Assembly (NCBI RefSeq): GCF_003945595.2
Contig: NW_024104620.1
Span: forward strand, 2,514,501 to 2,578,500
Length of the DNA stretch: 64,000 nucleotides
From: Pipra filicauda
Taxonomy: Eukaryota; Chordata; Aves; Passeriformes; Pipridae
Reading direction: 5' to 3'
Each line of letters begins with the position of its first letter. Position 1 is the first letter of the stretch. Under the pieces are notes generated by a model. The model was not told the DNA's origin, searched no databases, and was given only the letters and a program-made list of their open reading frames with translations. This document shows positions 1 through 12,312 of this stretch, piece after piece. The position numbers and the translations under genes are program-made.

Positions 1-3000
1 TATGCTTTCAAATCCTATTTATTACTAATGTGTGATCCAACTGATCATTGATTTATCTACTATTTTATTTTATTTATTATTGGATAAGTTATCTAGTCGA
101 AATAGTTAGAAGGCAAGAGTTCATTACAAAGCTATTTCCTAATATCATTTTTCCCCCCTTTCTCATTTTTCCATTTATTTTGTTTTATTTTGCATTCTCA
201 TAGCTTTCCAAAAAAAAGTTATTTAAACTCCTTTTTCCATGATCTGAAAGGCAGAAGCAACATATTCCTTATATCTGTGCAAAGGGGGTGTCGAGAGCAC
301 CCTGCCCACAGGTCAGCAGTGAGATAACATTTAATTCAGTGTGAACCTCCTCAGGCAGCACAGTTACCTAACCCAGAGCTGCAAATTGGTTGGAAATTTG
401 CTGTACTGCAGAAAGTGAGAGACAACTTCATGGCAAAGGTCAAGGACTGAAATCAACAGGCAGAGCTTCTGAGTCATTGGACAGTATTATCCAGTATTTT
501 CCTCTAAAACAACAACTTACCAAGCAAATGGCTAAATCACTCCCATTCAAGACACACTGCACTCAGACAATGCACTGGGATTGCAGTTTAAAATATCTGC
601 TCCTGATCTTCCTCTGCAAGCCAGGCTTGGCTGTGCTCCTCTCGGGTGCCAACACTGGCACTTGCACAATCCCAGACTGCACAGAAAGCTTGAACATGCC
701 AAAATCAACTCTACTGATGGAAAAACACAGTCTGCAGACGGATCAGCTCCCAGCACAGCTCACTGTGCACACAGAGAGATTTTAAGCTACAGCAATGAAG
801 GAAACAACAGCAACTGCTGCTGGAGGAACCATATGCAAATAGTCTGATTCATTCTATTCTTATCATCATCATCATTATTTAGGATAAAACAAGAGCCTAT
901 ACTTCCATATCATCTAATTGCCACTAAGAAGTCCTTAGTAAAGAGGAAAAAGTGGGAGTTTTCCTCATCTTTTCACAGGACTATTCATGTCTGTCTAGAA
1001 TGATATTTTTTCTGAAAAGATTTAAAATGCTTTCAGTCCCATGGATAAATAAAGACCTGCCAGCAGTACAAGGAGATCCTAATGGATTAGCATTAGCAAC
1101 ATGTCCAACTACATAAAAATAACTGAATTAGTCAGTGAGCAGTTGTCTCTGCCACTTGTGATGGCATTAAGAGGGTGTAGGAGAACCAAAAGAACACGCT
1201 GTTGTCAGGTTTTGTACTCTTTTATTACCAGACTAAATCCTGTAAAGGCACATCCCCATTGTTTAGCAACTAAATATGATGTAACACTGGTGGTCACCAT
1301 GCATAGCATGTGTGGAATGGTTTTGTGGGGGGGGGGGATGCAGACTCAGCAATTTGAGTTTGGGCTCTAGAGCTCCATCCTGACATGGGATAAATGACTC
1401 CTCCACCGAAACTCATGACAAGCCGTGGGATACCACAGGTAACAATAACATCCTAAATCCATTTGTTAATAGTTTCTGTTAGACAGAAACCACAAACACA
1501 GGCAAGCAATTAAACCCTTGCAAGGCTGTAGCAATACTTTATCACAGCATTTTAGTATTTCAAAACCTATGATTGTTCTAAACTGAGAAACACTAAGAGT
1601 CCTGAGCTGTTACCCAGTACTGGCAAGCTGAGCTGTCTTGTTTCAAAGGTATTCTTGCACTCCTTGGTTTCAGCAACTGTCATGTGTTTAAGATGGTATT
1701 TGGGAAGAATATAAAGCACATCAGAGCCCACGTCCAAGGTTCTGCTCTCCATCTCTCCCAGCACCTGATTCAGGACACTCAAACACAGCTGTTTTAGATT
1801 ATTTCAGCGCAGTTCTTACACAGTATTTTGGATAGTCCTTTTTCCTCTTCCCCCGAAATATCAAACTGACAGGTCCCTGCAAAATATTTTGGCTTTACAA
1901 AGCCAACAGTCCCTACACATAATATTTGCTGTTCACCAGCACCTTGTCATGTCAGAGAAACAGATGTTTCCCTGCTTCTCTTCTGACAAGTTTGTACACT
2001 GTGCAGCACCGAGGCAGCAAACCTACATGCTCCTCTCTTTCACACCAACTAGACTGTCAGCCATAAGAACAATGTATTTAATCAAATCCAAACAAACCTC
2101 CCTGACACAAGCTAGGTTGAGAAAAAACAAGAATGCCTCAAAAGGGGACACAACTCTTTCAAAAATAATCATCTCTCAGCCCATCACATTTCAATAGCTT
2201 AGATTTGGGATTTCTCTGCCAGTTCACCAGGCTTCCAGATTTCCTTTCACATTTGCTCAGAGCTGGAAATCCTACATGTAGTGAATTTTATTCAGCCTCT
2301 CCAAAGGGAATTTATGGAATCATTTAATTAAGGCTTCCTTTTGTTCGGCTAGCCAGCCTGGGGCAGGGGACTGCTGGGATCCCAGGCCCAGGCAGGATGA
2401 ATATGTGTTCATGTTTAAGTCATACTGATGAAGAATTACACCAGATTTTTAATTCACTTTAAGTAAGAGTGTCAAAAAATGGAAAAATACTTTTGCTTTC
2501 AATTAAATATTTGTTCAATACCAGTAAGAGATGCAGTTAATTGAGCCTGAGGCTCATTTATGAGAAGGTCCTTGGTGCTTCGGGCATTCAGAAGAATCTC
2601 CTATTAAGAGAAAAAATTTGGAAACTCTGAAGGCTGCTTCCAAGGAAAGATTTAAAGCCTTCCTCATACTTCTAAGCATAGAACAAGACTTAGATTATTT
2701 TCAACCATTTCCCCCCCTTACCCCAAATCCAAGATCATGAACCAAAAGTACATAATTCTGTAAAAACAAAATATATTATCACTATGTCAAGCATACAGGT
2801 ATTTAGGAACATTGAACCATATTTGCTTCAAGTTTACCTGAAATTGTAGTCTAGGGTTTACTAATGTTCTTGTTTTATTATCCTGACTACCTCAAGACAA
2901 TCAGAATTTATCTAGCTTGATAATGTACACTAAACAATAAGATAATTAAAAAAATATATAACAGCACGACTACCTTGAGGATGAGCTCTACACACAGGGA

Positions 3001-5079
3001 CACACACCTGAGCACTGATTTATAACACTTATTATTTAACCACATGAACACTGAGTGAACTCTATTCATTTTTATGTGCTCACAGAGCAGCAGAAAAGAA
3101 AAGCAATTTTAGGTGTGCTGAAAATCTAGACTGAGATTATTGTCTAGGATCCTATTTCAGAGGCATATCTTAGTAAATTTAGTCCTTAAAACAAAAATGA
3201 ATTTGGCATAGGAATTCTAAGTCAACTCTATATTCAAAACTAGCACTTACTTTCCTCTCCACTCTTCCCGACAGGATCATCCGCTGCTTTCCCCTTTCCC
3301 AAAAAGCACTTCTTGTAACTCTACCCCAGAACTTAACACAAGATAATAGCAATTAAAAACCAAATCGAGAATCAATCTCCAATTCATCTCTTCTAGTTGT
3401 AGAACTCTAAATGTAGTTATATCAGGATACTTACAAAAACTGATGTAGAAAATTCAAACATTTTACTGAAGCATTAAATCTCTTTTTTTTGATTTAAGAA
3501 ATGAATATATGTAGACCACTTCCTCAAAGAAGATCAACTGTAATGTCTTTTTTCATTTGCATTATGGAATGCTGACACAATTTCAGCCTCCTCTGTCCTA
3601 TTTCATTATCCTTAGTTTTTAACAACATATGCTTTGTCAGCACTCTTCATTTATAGCATATTGCTCTGTTCCCTACGACTGCTCTATCTTGCTAAAAATA
3701 AAATTGGGAATTTGTCTTGCTTAACTCGGCTATGGGGCTTGTTCTGTCTATCTCCCTTTCTTTCTCACCTTCTAAAAATCCACTTACTGTCATTTCTGTC
3801 TTGAAGTTTCACAAATAATACATATACCAGTAAGGTATATATTGCTTTTCTTGACAGTTGCTGATTCCTCAGTTTGATAGAGATTTTCCCTGATCTTACA
3901 GACAATACTAGCACAGCCAAAATTTATCCACTCTTCTGTTTGTGCATGGAATTTTATAAGACATCTTTAGCTATCAGAAATTCCCACTTCATTACCATTA
4001 AGACAGAAATCTGATGAGAGAGAGTTGCATATTTACCCAAAGTGCACCCTGTGGAAACTTTTGCTGGAACAAGTTTTGATTTCCTCACTCAGCAAATCTC
4101 TAGAAGTTCAAGCTAAAAAACATTTTGAATTTTCCACTAATTAGAAATTTAGCCAAACATACATCTATGGTTTTAGCCTTTAGCTGTTTTCTATCAAATA
4201 ACTGCTCCCCATGAAAAAAGAAAAGTCAAGCTTTGACTTTCACTTCTACAATTTGGACAAATGATGATCTTTCAGTTTGTTCCAGTTTTCCATTAAAGAG
4301 AAGTCACATAGACTTTTCATCTTTCACGGAAAGAAGTATTTTATGAATATTGTTTCAATTGTCAAGACATGCCCTGGCCTGTAGACAGAGTTGGGAGACT
4401 TTCTGACAGTATTTATACATGAACAAAATTCAGAGGTATTATTTTTCCATTCCTACCTGACACATCTTGTGTACACATACAAGGGGATAGCACTAAGAAC
4501 TCATATTTAATTCATTTCCATCAAAATAACAGCCTGAAAGATTTATAAATTCCTAGGTAGGATCTTCCTTTCTGAAAGTGTGACTTTATTCAAGGCAGGG
4601 GCTTTTTTCCACGCTGTTTCCTTCCACACAAGAAATTCTAGCTGCTCTGAATCTGATCCATCATTATCATCATTAACCACATCCCCAAACCCTGTGACAT
4701 CTGAAAATTTTATGAATACTTACTTTATATTTATTATGTGTGATAAAAAGTGTTATTAAATAGCACAGAAAAAAGAACCTCAAAACATAACTACTCTGTG
4801 GTGCCAAAACTGTTTTACAGAATTGTTTTAAAATATTACCAGTTGCTTTTTTGTAAATCTACTGCACTGTGTTATTTTGCTGCTGTTCTTGAGGCATCAC
4901 GTGCTACAGATACTTTTTCCAAGGCATATGACTAATGTCAGCATCTTTGTTTTATCAATCAAACTCGTAATCTCATAAAAAACAATATCAAGGTAGCTTG
5001 ATAGGATCTATTTTCCCTCAGTCAATGCTGTTAGGCATTAATTACATTACATTCCTTAAATTTTTATTAACCAAGCCTT
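1..5079. other. Unique AT-rich non-coding DNA
   Basis: I see no gene or recent mobile element here. Open frames are short (at most 131 codons, at 390-785) and resemble no family I know. Minor items are an 11-base G run at 1327-1337, a GC-richer patch near 2350-2400, and short ATC/ATT runs near 862-880 and 4660-4680. A minus-strand open frame at 1567-1782 looks mildly exon-like but has a weak acceptor context. Confidence 0.6.
1327..1337. repeat. Poly-G run (11 G)
   Basis: An uninterrupted run of eleven G on the plus strand, preceded by TTTTGT. Runs of this kind are length-unstable and prone to sequencing error. A second 11-G run lies at 57706-57716. Confidence 0.9.
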
Positions 5080-5240
5080 GCATCAACCACTGCATTATTT
5101 TGCTCTGGATCGATACCAGGCTAACAGGCCTGCAATCACCAGGACCAGCATTTACTCTTTTTAAATATCATCATATTAAATGTTATCCCCCTCTGTCTGG
5201 CATCTGTACCTTTCCCAGACGAATTATTATAGTTATTACA
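5080..5240 (-). mobile_element. Ancient CR1-type LINE relic, reverse-transcriptase segment
   Basis: Read on the minus strand, 5093-5140 gives GDCRPVSLVSIQSKIM. This closely matches the conserved reverse-transcriptase block of CR1/L3-like LINEs (PGNYRPVSLTS followed by a lysine-rich helix). Just upstream in element orientation, another frame reads NMMIFKKSK, matching the family's NVVPIFKKGSK block, so a frameshift separates the two. Both blocks are in the right order and at about the right spacing. The copy is far more diverged than the 3'-end CR1 copies elsewhere in the window and has neither intact end. The family call is firm at LINE level; CR1 versus an older L3-like lineage is open. It is a non-functional fragment. 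Confidence 0.7.
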
Positions 5241-7353
5241 AAGAAGAGTCCTATACAAACAACAAAAATGCCATTGTTGGAGTAACTTTCATTTGACATT
5301 TTTGGTATAAAACTCTAGAATATGTTTTCAAGAAGCCTCAGGCACCAAAATCCATAAAAATGGATACATCCAATATCCAAACACTATGGGTACCCAGAGC
5401 TCTTCTTACAGAGCAGGCACAAAAATGAGGTCCAAAAATGTTCAAGTTTATGGCCAAGACCCACCAGGGCAAGATGACATTCAGCTCTTTCACTTGTCAG
5501 GCTCTTCGTGTAGATAAGCTCTGATTATTTCAGGAAAAAGAGGAAAAAAGGTGTCCCCCTGCCCTCTACTGCCTACCCTGCTGACAAAACATTCCCCATG
5601 GGACATCCCAGTCCCAGTCCATATCATCCTCCAGCTATTTAATCCCTATTTCATACTTCCTTGGAGGGTTCCCAGCTGTTCTGTTACTGGGTATTGTGCA
5701 ACTCCACCTGTTTTTGCCATCACATTTTCTATGGATTACATAGGTAGAAACTATTGATTAAACACAGTACATAGAAGTTTACTGATTTAAAACATCCAGA
5801 AGGAAATTCTTAAATTTCTTCAACTATGTTTTCATAGCTACATTCATATATATATATATAATATATTATATATACATTACTATATATATTATATATATTA
5901 TATATGTTATATATAATATATAGATAATATATATATTCATGTATTTGTATATTCATACACAAACACACATATATTTTTATATTTAAAAATAAAGATCACA
6001 GTGAATTAAAAATTGACATCCCTATAGAACAGGAGGTGCATTGGAAGATCTGAAACAAATGAAATGTCACTTCACTTTCCTTCTGTTTCTTCTTCTTCTT
6101 CTACTGCACTGCATTATGTAGAAAAGGCATTCATTTATCATCTTAAAAAATAGGTGTGACAGTATAGATTTAGCTTAGTTTATACTTCTAGATAAAAGAA
6201 TCAAAATTATGAAGCAAAAATGAAATGTTGTGGATGTCAAGATGAAAAGTTTTGACACTATCAAAAAAAAATGAGGAGCTTATGTAAACTGACTGTAAGT
6301 GAAGACAACAGTGATACAGCTGGGAGCTAACAAAAAGTTCAGACCTTGTAAAAGTTCATATTCTGGTCAAAAATGGATAGAAAATTGGTGTAACTGTATT
6401 AATATATCTTCTAATTTTTTTTAATCCCAAAATACTAATTTCTGAGAAGTAAACTATCTTCCAGAAAGTACAGAGTATTTTAAATCAGTGTAAATTATTT
6501 ACCTGGTTTTCCCTAAAATGTTCATATCAGAAACATAACTGTAATAGTTATTAGCCAATTTTTCAAAATATGGAATATTTTGCTTAAGACATCCAACTTT
6601 ATAGTGCCCAGCAGATTTCCTTTTTTGTTTTACAAAGCTTTTGAAGCAGCAATACTAGAAAACCAAAGTACACAATACCCAGAGGAGCAGTTTCTCTTCG
6701 CTGCCTTTCACCACTGAAAGTAACCATTTTCTTAGGCACTGCTAATCTGTGCCTAAATTTTTTATTATTTCTTTTATTCATTGAAAACAGCAGCAAAGTT
6801 GTATAATAACTCTCAACCACATCAAATAATGTTCTGCCCTGACACAAAGAACACAGCAACTTTGAAACTCGTACTTGTTTTCCAACTCTGCCTCAGAAAA
6901 ATCTCAAAGAAACATCAGATGAGGTGGCAGTCTCTCTGACGTGTCCCAAAGTAAGAGAACTCTGTTCATTTCCTAAGAAATGCCCTGTAGCCTATCAAAA
7001 GGGAAATATTCGTATTGTTTCCAAACCTTTTAATCCACACAATACAACAAAGACAATGAGCTGTTTGCGTTTAAGTGAATATGTGGCACAGGAGTAATTT
7101 CAACACGTGTGAAATCTCTCCTACCTTAGCGTGCTCAGTGCAGTGTTAAAAAGCTAAATGCTTCTCCATTTCACTCACCACCATAACAAATATATGTAAA
7201 TAATGCAGAGCAAAAGATCACAATATCAAGATTCTCCACGGAAACCCAATGTTTAATAGCTTTTTCTATTAATTCTTAATGCATAATGAAATGGCTCCAG
7301 TACTTTGCCGGAGCACAGCGGTTCACCTAAGTAAACTTAAAGTGACGTTCCAG
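5241..7353. other. Non-coding DNA with AT tract
   Basis: No gene seen. The main structure is the AT alternation listed separately at 5843-5995, followed by a short TTC run near 6088-6101. The remainder is unique AT-rich sequence. Confidence 0.55.
5843..5995. repeat. AT dinucleotide-rich tract
   Basis: Long stretches of alternating A and T with occasional AA or TT phase breaks, grading into a CA/TA mixture (CACAAACACACATATA). It is highly self-complementary, so it can form hairpins or cruciforms and will vary in length. No flanking element explains it. Confidence 0.85.
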
Positions 7354-7570
7354 TATGGAATCATGGAATGGTTTAGGTTGGAAGGGACCTTAAAGCTCAT
7401 CCCTTTCAAAGCCCCTGCCATGGGCAGGGACACCTTCCACTAGCCCAGCTTGCTCCAAGCCCTGTCCAACCTGGCCTTGGACATTTCCAGGGATCCAGGG
7501 CCAGCCACAGCTTCTCTGGGCAACCTGTGCCAGGGCCTCACCTCCCTCACTATGAAGAAATAGAACAATG
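7354..7570 (-). mobile_element. CR1 LINE 3' fragment
   Basis: The plus strand begins with TGGAATCATGGAATGG and continues through the typical reverse-complement CR1 phrases GGTTGGAAGGGACCTT, CTGCCATGGGCAGGGACA, CCTTCCACTAG and TCTCTGGGCAACCTGTGCCA. The element therefore lies on the minus strand with its 3' end at the low coordinate. It is 5'-truncated at about 7570, inside the 3' untranslated or terminal coding part. It is a dead copy. Confidence 0.95.
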
Positions 7571-8756
7571 TTCACAAATCAACTTAAGGATGACTGGCTA
7601 TTTTTGACTTCTACCAAGCCACAGACAATAGTTACTAAATATTCAAGAAACTCCATCCTTCCTTCAAACCAAAATACCAGTTGAAGCCCTGTCTAGACCA
7701 CATCACTCTAATATAATTTTTTTAAAAAAGTAGATAATTAGAATATTAGAAAGTAGGGCTTTCTGTGGAACACAGAAGAAAACCCCAATAACAAAAACTG
7801 AAACAAAAGAAGTCGTCTAGTCAAGTTGTCTTTAGCCACAAAGAAATCCAGACTAGGAAAAGGGAAGAAAAAAAAGAAAACTACTTATTCCAGAAATCCT
7901 TGGGAATCTCTTATCATAACCACATAAAGCCAAAAGAGGTAAAAACATTTCTTCCAAAACATTGGTGTAGCTAAAGTTAGTCAAGCCTTCTTCTCATATA
8001 TATCATTTAAATACAAAGTCCTGTAGCTTCTAAAAGGAAACTACTCCATTACTACAACAATAGCTTAAAAGCATGCTGCTAATTACCAGTTACAACTTTA
8101 ACAAGCTTAAGGAATCGATATGGCTTAAGAAAAACAGCTCGAACACAGATGAGATATGCTGCAAACCCCTCAGACTGGTTGTGTTCTGATAGAACCGTTT
8201 TGTACCCCGTTCATATCAGATGGGTAGTTCCCCCTGCCAACCCTTGATACCCTACTGCATTTGTAATATCCATGTTAGAACATTTTCATCAGGTGGAGCC
8301 CGGTCAGGAAATTGCTGTGTTCTGTTATGGCTCAAAGCAAACAGTTACTTGTGGATTCGTTATCTCCTGGTTTTAACCAATCCAACGAGTTTTTAACAGA
8401 TTTTCAGAGCACAGGCTATTAAAAGGCAAGTAGTGCCAGACACGAGGTTTGAAGTTCCTGCTGTGAACACCAGATCTCCTTGAGTCCTTATCTTCATTTT
8501 TAAATGCTGGTTCATACCCTCACATTCTGAAAGCAAGATACTTCCCTATCCCACAGCAGATAATGTGCAGGAACAGCTAATTGCTGTCTCTGCCTGACCA
8601 ACTCCTTAACCTTTTTAAAAAGTGTAGTCTGCCTTGGTCAAATTCCTCTTGGGTAAGTAAAATAACCTCTTTAAATGCTTCTTCACTGTCAGTTAGCAAA
8701 AATAAATATCTTCTTTGTATTGCAACAACCCTCATGGCCTGTCCCAGGTAGGTTCT
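7571..8756. other. Non-coding spacer between two CR1 copies
   Basis: Unique AT-rich sequence. A minus-strand frame at 8577-8777 (66 codons) contains an acidic-hydrophobic stretch that could pass for an exon, but its upstream AG lacks a good pyrimidine tract, so it is not called. Confidence 0.5.
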
Positions 8757-9145
8757 ACACCTTGGGAAGAGCCACACTTGGGTCCTTCTGGTGACCTGTT
8801 GTCATTGTCTACAACTTTCTCAGGAGGGGAAGAGGAGAGGCAGGCACTGATCTCTGCTCTGTGGGGACCAGGGACAGAACCCAAGGGAATGGGCTGCAGT
8901 TGTGTCAGGGCAGGGTTAGGTCTTTTATAAGAAAAAGGTCCTTCCCCCAGAGGGTGGTTGGGCACTGAACAGGCCCCCCAGGGCAGTGGGCACAGCACCA
9001 AGGGTGACAGAGCTCCAGGAGCATTTGGATGATCCTCTCAGGCTCATGATGTGACTCTTGGGGTGGTCCTGTGCTGGGCTTAGGGCTGGACTCGATGATC
9101 CTTGTGGGTCCCTTCCAACTCAGCATATTCTGGGATTCTGTGATT
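8757..9145 (+). mobile_element. CR1 LINE 3' fragment, plus orientation
   Basis: Recognisable CR1 phrases run in order: CTACAACTTTCTCAGGAGGG, the dispersed AGGCACTGATCTCTGCTCT segment, CCAGAGGGTGGTTGGGCACTG, GACAGAGCTCCAGGAGCATT, and the 3' end GGACTCGATGATCCTTGTGG followed by CAACTCAGCATATTCTGGG and the terminal repeat. The 5' edge is blurred at about 8757-8775. The 3'-end type matches the small fragment at 42495-42570 and differs from the GGTTGGAAGGGACC type. Confidence 0.9.
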
Positions 9146-10080
9146 GTAAACAGAGCAGGGCAAAACCGAACCCAGGGATGGTTAATCTGATAGATTAACT
9201 TTTCTTAGTTGCTGCGAATTTTGGAAACAAAAAAATATTGAGAGTGTAGAATTTAAGAAAAGTTTTTCTTTTACCTCCCGTGTGAGAAGGTGCTCTGGGA
9301 AATATATTCCCACTGCAAAGAAGGCAAGTCTCCAAGGATTGCTGTAATTTCCTACCTCCAAAGTGACCCTGTCCCCTCGAGCACTTCCCGTGTCAACTGG
9401 TTGCCTTTGTAAGTGTATGTTCTCATCATATTCTGATTATCTGAAGGTTTGGTTTTGTGAAACTGTTCAATAAAAGAATGTTATAATTTTGACTATGCTG
9501 ACTAGCCTTCCTTCAACAGGTTGAGAAGAGGTAGAGATTTAAAGAACATCTCTGCAGGGTCTGCCACTGGAGATCTGCAGAGGCAAACCTTATCTTTGTG
9601 CTTGACAGAAACACATCAGTGGTGACAATATCTCAACTGGGCATTCTGTTTTCTCAGTCTGTCCGTTAAAGCCTCTATTTATTTAAAAATATTTCTATTT
9701 GCTTCCTGTCAAATAAATTGCTGCTGAGCTACGGGAATTCCAGATATTTGTAGCTGCTCAAACCGACTCATTAGTTCTCAGAATAGTTTGGTGGAGAGCT
9801 CTAAAAATCACGTTTTCATCACACTGAGGACATCTGAGCTGTCTGAAGTAAACTATGTTCTGAGGAACAGTTCCTGAAACTACAGTAGAGAACTAGTTGA
9901 AAATTGCCGAAAAGTACAAATTAAATAGCTCTTTTGGCAACATGATTTTAGAAATCAGATTGCATTATAGGAAACATTTCACAGCTTGGTTTTGTGTGTT
10001 TTTGATAACTCCAAAAAAAAGTTTTTAGAAGATTAAATTTTTTAAATACTGCTTTGCAAATCAGAAAGTGGGGGGGTTTA

Positions 10081-10093
10081 TATCCATCCATCC

Positions 10094-10124
<31 letters not shown>
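10081..10124. repeat. TATC/CATC tetranucleotide microsatellite
   Basis: Eleven perfect 4-base units: one TATC, three CATC, then seven TATC (GATA on the other strand). It begins a few bases after a run of G. It is a likely length-polymorphic locus. Confidence 0.95.
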
Positions 10125-11133
10125 AAACTCGTGAACTTTGATACAGGTTCTGGATTTTGCAGCATTCCAAGCTGGAGGGGAGAGGGCAAAGAATAGATAG
10201 AGAGGACAAAAAAAAAACCCACCCAAATAATATTAAACACTAAGTATACTTCAGTAGAAGAAAACCACAGAAAATTAATATGCCTTTTTTTCTGAATAAG
10301 TTCTGTATAGAGGAAAAGGCTGTAATTTTAAACTCCTTGCCTACTAATTATGAACAATTATAACCAGAAACACGACTGAGATCAAGTTTTCTGCTTCCTT
10401 GTCTCAGTCACTTTTTCCTTCAGTGAAAAATTTGGAGAGTCCCACTTGCAGGCTTAGTGGCAGCTCCATGTGCTGCCATTTTACCTACAATGGAGCACCA
10501 AACAATCCAAAAGAAAGTACATGCAAATTTTTGCCAGCAATTAGCGGGGTTTATGAGCTCACTCAGAATGTTATTCTGTGAATTGATGGGAAAAAAACCT
10601 GTTATTTCTTTCACGAGCAGTTGACATTTGTGAACAACAAGGCACCAGACCATCAGGTGGTTAATTTAAGCATTAACAGTCCTTGGCAGGAAAGTAAGCC
10701 AGACTGCATGCAGGCATTTATGACAGCATTTCTAAATGTAGGTTTTGGTCTGTAATCCTAAAAATGAACATTCTTTTGTGCAATATTTTGACAAATCAAG
10801 GGAAAAAATGCCAGGAAAAATCCAGCAGATAGCATGAGTCACACCTTTCCTAAGCCATTTCAGGCATCTGTTACTATGGGACCATATGGATAAAACAGAA
10901 GATGCAGGTACCTTTTCCAGTCACAAGTATTCTAAAGATAAACATATGGGTAAAAAATGGTAAAAAAACCCCAGAACCAAAATGAGACCCTGATTTCATT
11001 GTCTCTTAATACTACATACTATGCTTACAACAGCTTTTCTCTTATCACTCTTACAGTTAATTGTGATTCACTCTTGACACTGTGACATGCAAGTGCCAAA
11101 ACCAAAAGTAAAACACTTCACTTCTAAAGTTGT

Positions 11134-11252
11134 GGGATTTGCTTTTGGGGTTTTTTTGGGTTGTTTTTTGGGGTTTTGTTTGTTTGTTTGGAATTTTTGT
11201 TTGTTTGTTGGGTTTTGTTTGTTTTGGTTGGTTGGTTTGGTTTTTAATTGGG
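11134..11252 (+). repeat. GT-rich low-complexity tract (GTTT/GGTT units)
   Basis: About 120 bases with almost no C or A, built from GTTT, GGTT and GGGGTTTT runs. G runs at 11134-11136, 11147-11150, 11158-11160 and 11170-11173 are separated by T-rich loops of 7 to 10 bases, so a long-loop G-quadruplex is possible. A matching C/A-rich tract on the plus strand lies at 39330-39393, directly beside the longest CR1 copy. Confidence 0.85.
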
Positions 11253-12200
11253 GGTGTTGTGTGTCCAACACTAAGCTCCTCATTCCTCACCCATCATTTA
11301 AAATTTGATTATTCTACCACAAGCTAATTATTAAACTATTAGAAAATGGACTAGTTGGTTAAATAGACCAGAATAGTATTTATTTTGCCCATATCAGAAG
11401 GTCACTGAATGATGAATTTGCAAACACCTCTGACACCAGGGGTTAATGGATCATTACCTACATTTGCATAAAAAAGAGGTAATCATCTCTGTTCTTTGGT
11501 TTTATAGCAGAAGATGATTCTAAGAGCTATAACCACCAAAAAAGTAATAAAAAACCTCACACATATTAAAAGCTATAAATAACATTTGCTTACCTCATGT
11601 GTTTCTATATATGGGTTCCAAAGTGTTGGCAGACATATAAAGAATCAAAACCTTAGAGGCAGAATAGCCCCTGCTGGTACTACATATGTCCAGCTGCACT
11701 TAGGAGACATATTCCACAACCAAAATCCCAATTTTTCAGACAGATATGTGAATCAAGGCACAAATATTGTGAGGGTTGTTTATCTTCCTCATACTGATCA
11801 TATAACTGAAAAAAAAAATACAGTGCAGTAATTGCTTAATATTATGACTTTTGCACTTAATTCATAGTATGATGCATCAGCCTAAGATTTGTAAAAGTAC
11901 AGACTAGTTTTACTGTGTTTTCCCATTTCAGGTACCAGAAACATTTCAGGAACAGACTGGTAGCTATTTTTCAAGCTGTTCTCAAGGTGTGAATGAACTT
12001 GAGCAATTTACAAAACCATGAGAATTAAAAAAATAGAGACAGGTGCAATTTTCAGGCACCTGCAGAGCTACCAAAACTAAAAAGCAAAGCCACCAAAACT
12101 AGAAAGCATAAAATAATCTGTCTTTTCAAATGAAAAAATCACATAGAAATATATATGTGTAAGTATATATATGTATAAATACATGTATATACACGCTCCC

Positions 12201-12312
12201 CATAGAATCATAGAATGATTTAGGTTGGAAGGGACCTCGAAGACCATCTCATTTCAACCTCACTGCCATGGACAGAGACACCTTCCACTAGACCAGACTG
12301 CTCAGAGCTCCA
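12201..12312 (-). mobile_element. CR1 LINE 3' fragment
   Basis: The plus strand opens with CATAGAATCATAGAATGATT and continues GGTTGGAAGGGACCTCGAAG, CTGCCATGGACAGAGACACC and TTCCACTAGACCAGACTGCTC, the reverse complement of a CR1 3' end. Homology stops at about 12312, giving a copy of roughly 110 bases. It abuts a TA-rich simple repeat at 12149-12194. Confidence 0.93.

Larger units (their letters stand above)
9146..12200. other. Non-coding DNA with microsatellite and GT-rich tract
   Basis: No gene seen. It contains the TATC/CATC microsatellite, the GT-rich tract and, next to the following CR1, a short TA/GTATA mixture at 12149-12194. Lysine/glutamine/asparagine-rich frames on the minus strand at 11057-11290 are translations of the GT-rich tract and are not genes. 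Confidence 0.55.

Noticed and set aside
1567..1782. Minus-strand 71-codon frame with a possible donor GGGTAACA
   Set aside because: Protein-like at first glance, but the acceptor side (CTAAAACAG) lacks a pyrimidine tract and no homologue comes to mind.
8577..8777. Minus-strand 66-codon frame with an acidic-hydrophobic stretch
   Set aside because: Weak acceptor context, and the frame begins at the blurred edge of a CR1 copy.
11057..11290. Lysine/asparagine/glutamine-rich frames on the minus strand
   Set aside because: They are translations of the GT-rich low-complexity tract.
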